From JAZLIC01 sp045617225 (GTDB lineage Bacteria; Bacillota; Clostridia; Monoglobales; Monoglobaceae), in assembly GCA_045617225.1 (NCBI GenBank), contig JAZLIC010000149.1:1-23467 (forward strand): 23,467 nt of DNA, in the 5' to 3' direction. Numbering within the stretch: position 1 is the first letter of the stretch; every line of letters begins with the position of its first letter. Of this stretch, positions 22,825 through 23,467 are shown in pieces. Below the pieces are notes generated by a model. The model did not search any database. It was not told where the DNA came from and saw only the letters and a program-made list of their open reading frames with translations. The translations under genes were made by a program, and so were the position numbers.

Positions 22825-23467
22825 CTATCCTAACAAATTATATAAAATTCCCTCTCTTAAACCCTTGGTAGAGATAATAAGCTGAGGTGACGAAATCCGC
22901 TCCATAAGTGCAAGGGTGGGTATCTGTCCGCAAAGGACGGTATCAAGACGCCCCTCCTCTATACCGGAGGACAATCTTTCGTCATCGCTCATATCAAATA
23001 TCTTTTCAAAAATTTCTTCCGCACTGTCATCGGCTATGGTATAACCGTCAAGCTCTCTGTCCGTGCCGTAGATGGCGTTTTCCACAATTCCCATCGTGGC
23101 TATACTGCCGCCTACGCCGATTATGGGAAGTCCCTCCGCATCATCAAGCCACGATACCTTGTCAAGCTCACTGCGGACAAAGTTTCTCGCTTCATTCAGG
23201 CTATCGGCAGTTTCGCCGCAAACGCAAAACTGTTCGGACAGGTTTACTGCACCAAATGGCATACTGACACGCGCCAGAGCCTCACCGCCCGACACCAATA
23301 TAATCTCGGTACTGCCGCCGCCTGTATCAATAACCACACATTCTTCTATCTCACTATCCCCCAAAACGCCGAGGAACACATATTCCGCCTCACGCTCACC
23401 GGAGATTACATCTAAGGCTATGCCTGCCCTGTCGCTGACCATTTTTATGAATTCGTCTTTGTTTTCG
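22825..23467 (-). CDS. Ppx/GppA family exopolyphosphatase or pppGpp phosphohydrolase (C-terminal part)
   Basis: The frame stays open to the window edge (codons beyond the ATG at 23442 read ENKDEFIK), so the true start is outside; about 213 residues are seen. The visible text matches the actin-like ASKHA fold of Ppx/GppA: VISGEREAEY, the phosphate-binding loop VIDTGGGSTEI, GAVNLSEQF, then GVGGSIATMG and a C-terminal STKGLREGIL. Family members degrade polyphosphate or hydrolyse pppGpp. The short form that ends soon after KGLREGIL lacks the extra C-terminal domains of the long E. coli enzymes, as is usual in Clostridia. The substrate cannot be decided. Confidence 0.9.
   Translation of the reverse strand, partial: ENKDEFIKMVSDRAGIALDVISGEREAEYVFLGVLGDSEIEECVVIDTGGGSTEIILVSGGEALARVSMPFGAVNLSEQFCVCGETADSLNEARNFVRSELDKVSWLDDAEGLPIIGVGGSIATMGIVENAIYGTDRELDGYTIADDSAEEIFEKIFDMSDDERLSSGIEEGRLDTVLCGQIPTLALMERISSPQLIISTKGLREGILYNLLG

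Overview
The window looks like chromosomal DNA of a moderately low-GC member of the Bacillota, class Clostridia (probably an uncultured gut lineage). The signs are strong purine-rich ribosome binding sites (AGGAGG, GGAGGG), TTG and GTG starts, sigma-A promoters with 17-bp spacers, an AddA-type recombination nuclease, a diacylglycerol glycosyltransferase and an S-layer-homology (SLH) secreted protein. Genus cannot be told from sequence reading alone.

Layout. Positions 1-236 (minus) hold the start of a short-chain dehydrogenase, divergent from a plus-strand pair (405-5078): addA, then a processive glycolipid synthase. Next come single-promoter core metabolic units on the plus strand: GTP-dependent PEP carboxykinase (5183-6949, with its own promoter and terminator) and the uracil salvage pair of permease plus upp (7109-9093, promoter TTGACA-17-TATATT, strong terminator). 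Between upp and the convergent gene lies an unexplained, highly folded 136-bp element (9141-9276). The minus strand from 15122 down to 9278 is a cell-surface polysaccharide cluster: a Wzt-like ABC ATPase, a GT2 glycosyltransferase and a tandem two-domain GT2 glycosyltransferase, overlapping one another. A sensor histidine kinase with its own probable promoter follows.

From 15337 to about 20310 is an AT-richer plus-strand defence island. It runs AbiEi antitoxin, AbiEii nucleotidyltransferase toxin, a fused nuclease-methyltransferase like the BcgI A subunit, and a two-TRD specificity subunit. All four genes overlap by 4-11 nt, so they look like one transcriptional and translational unit. The specificity gene has an 11-G homopolymer exactly between its two halves, a probable phase-variation switch. 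A fifth gene with a possible QxK nuclease motif runs straight into the terminator of the neighbouring gene and looks truncated at the island edge.

The minus strand from 22430 down to 20358 encodes a secreted YcdB/PepSY-like SLH protein. Its long leader contains a perfect-but-one-base tandem duplication of an 84-bp palindrome-bearing unit. The window ends inside a Ppx/GppA phosphatase gene (22825-23467, minus).

The most interesting points are the AbiE plus type IIB-like restriction operon with its poly-G switch, and the three-way-junction element at 9141-9276.
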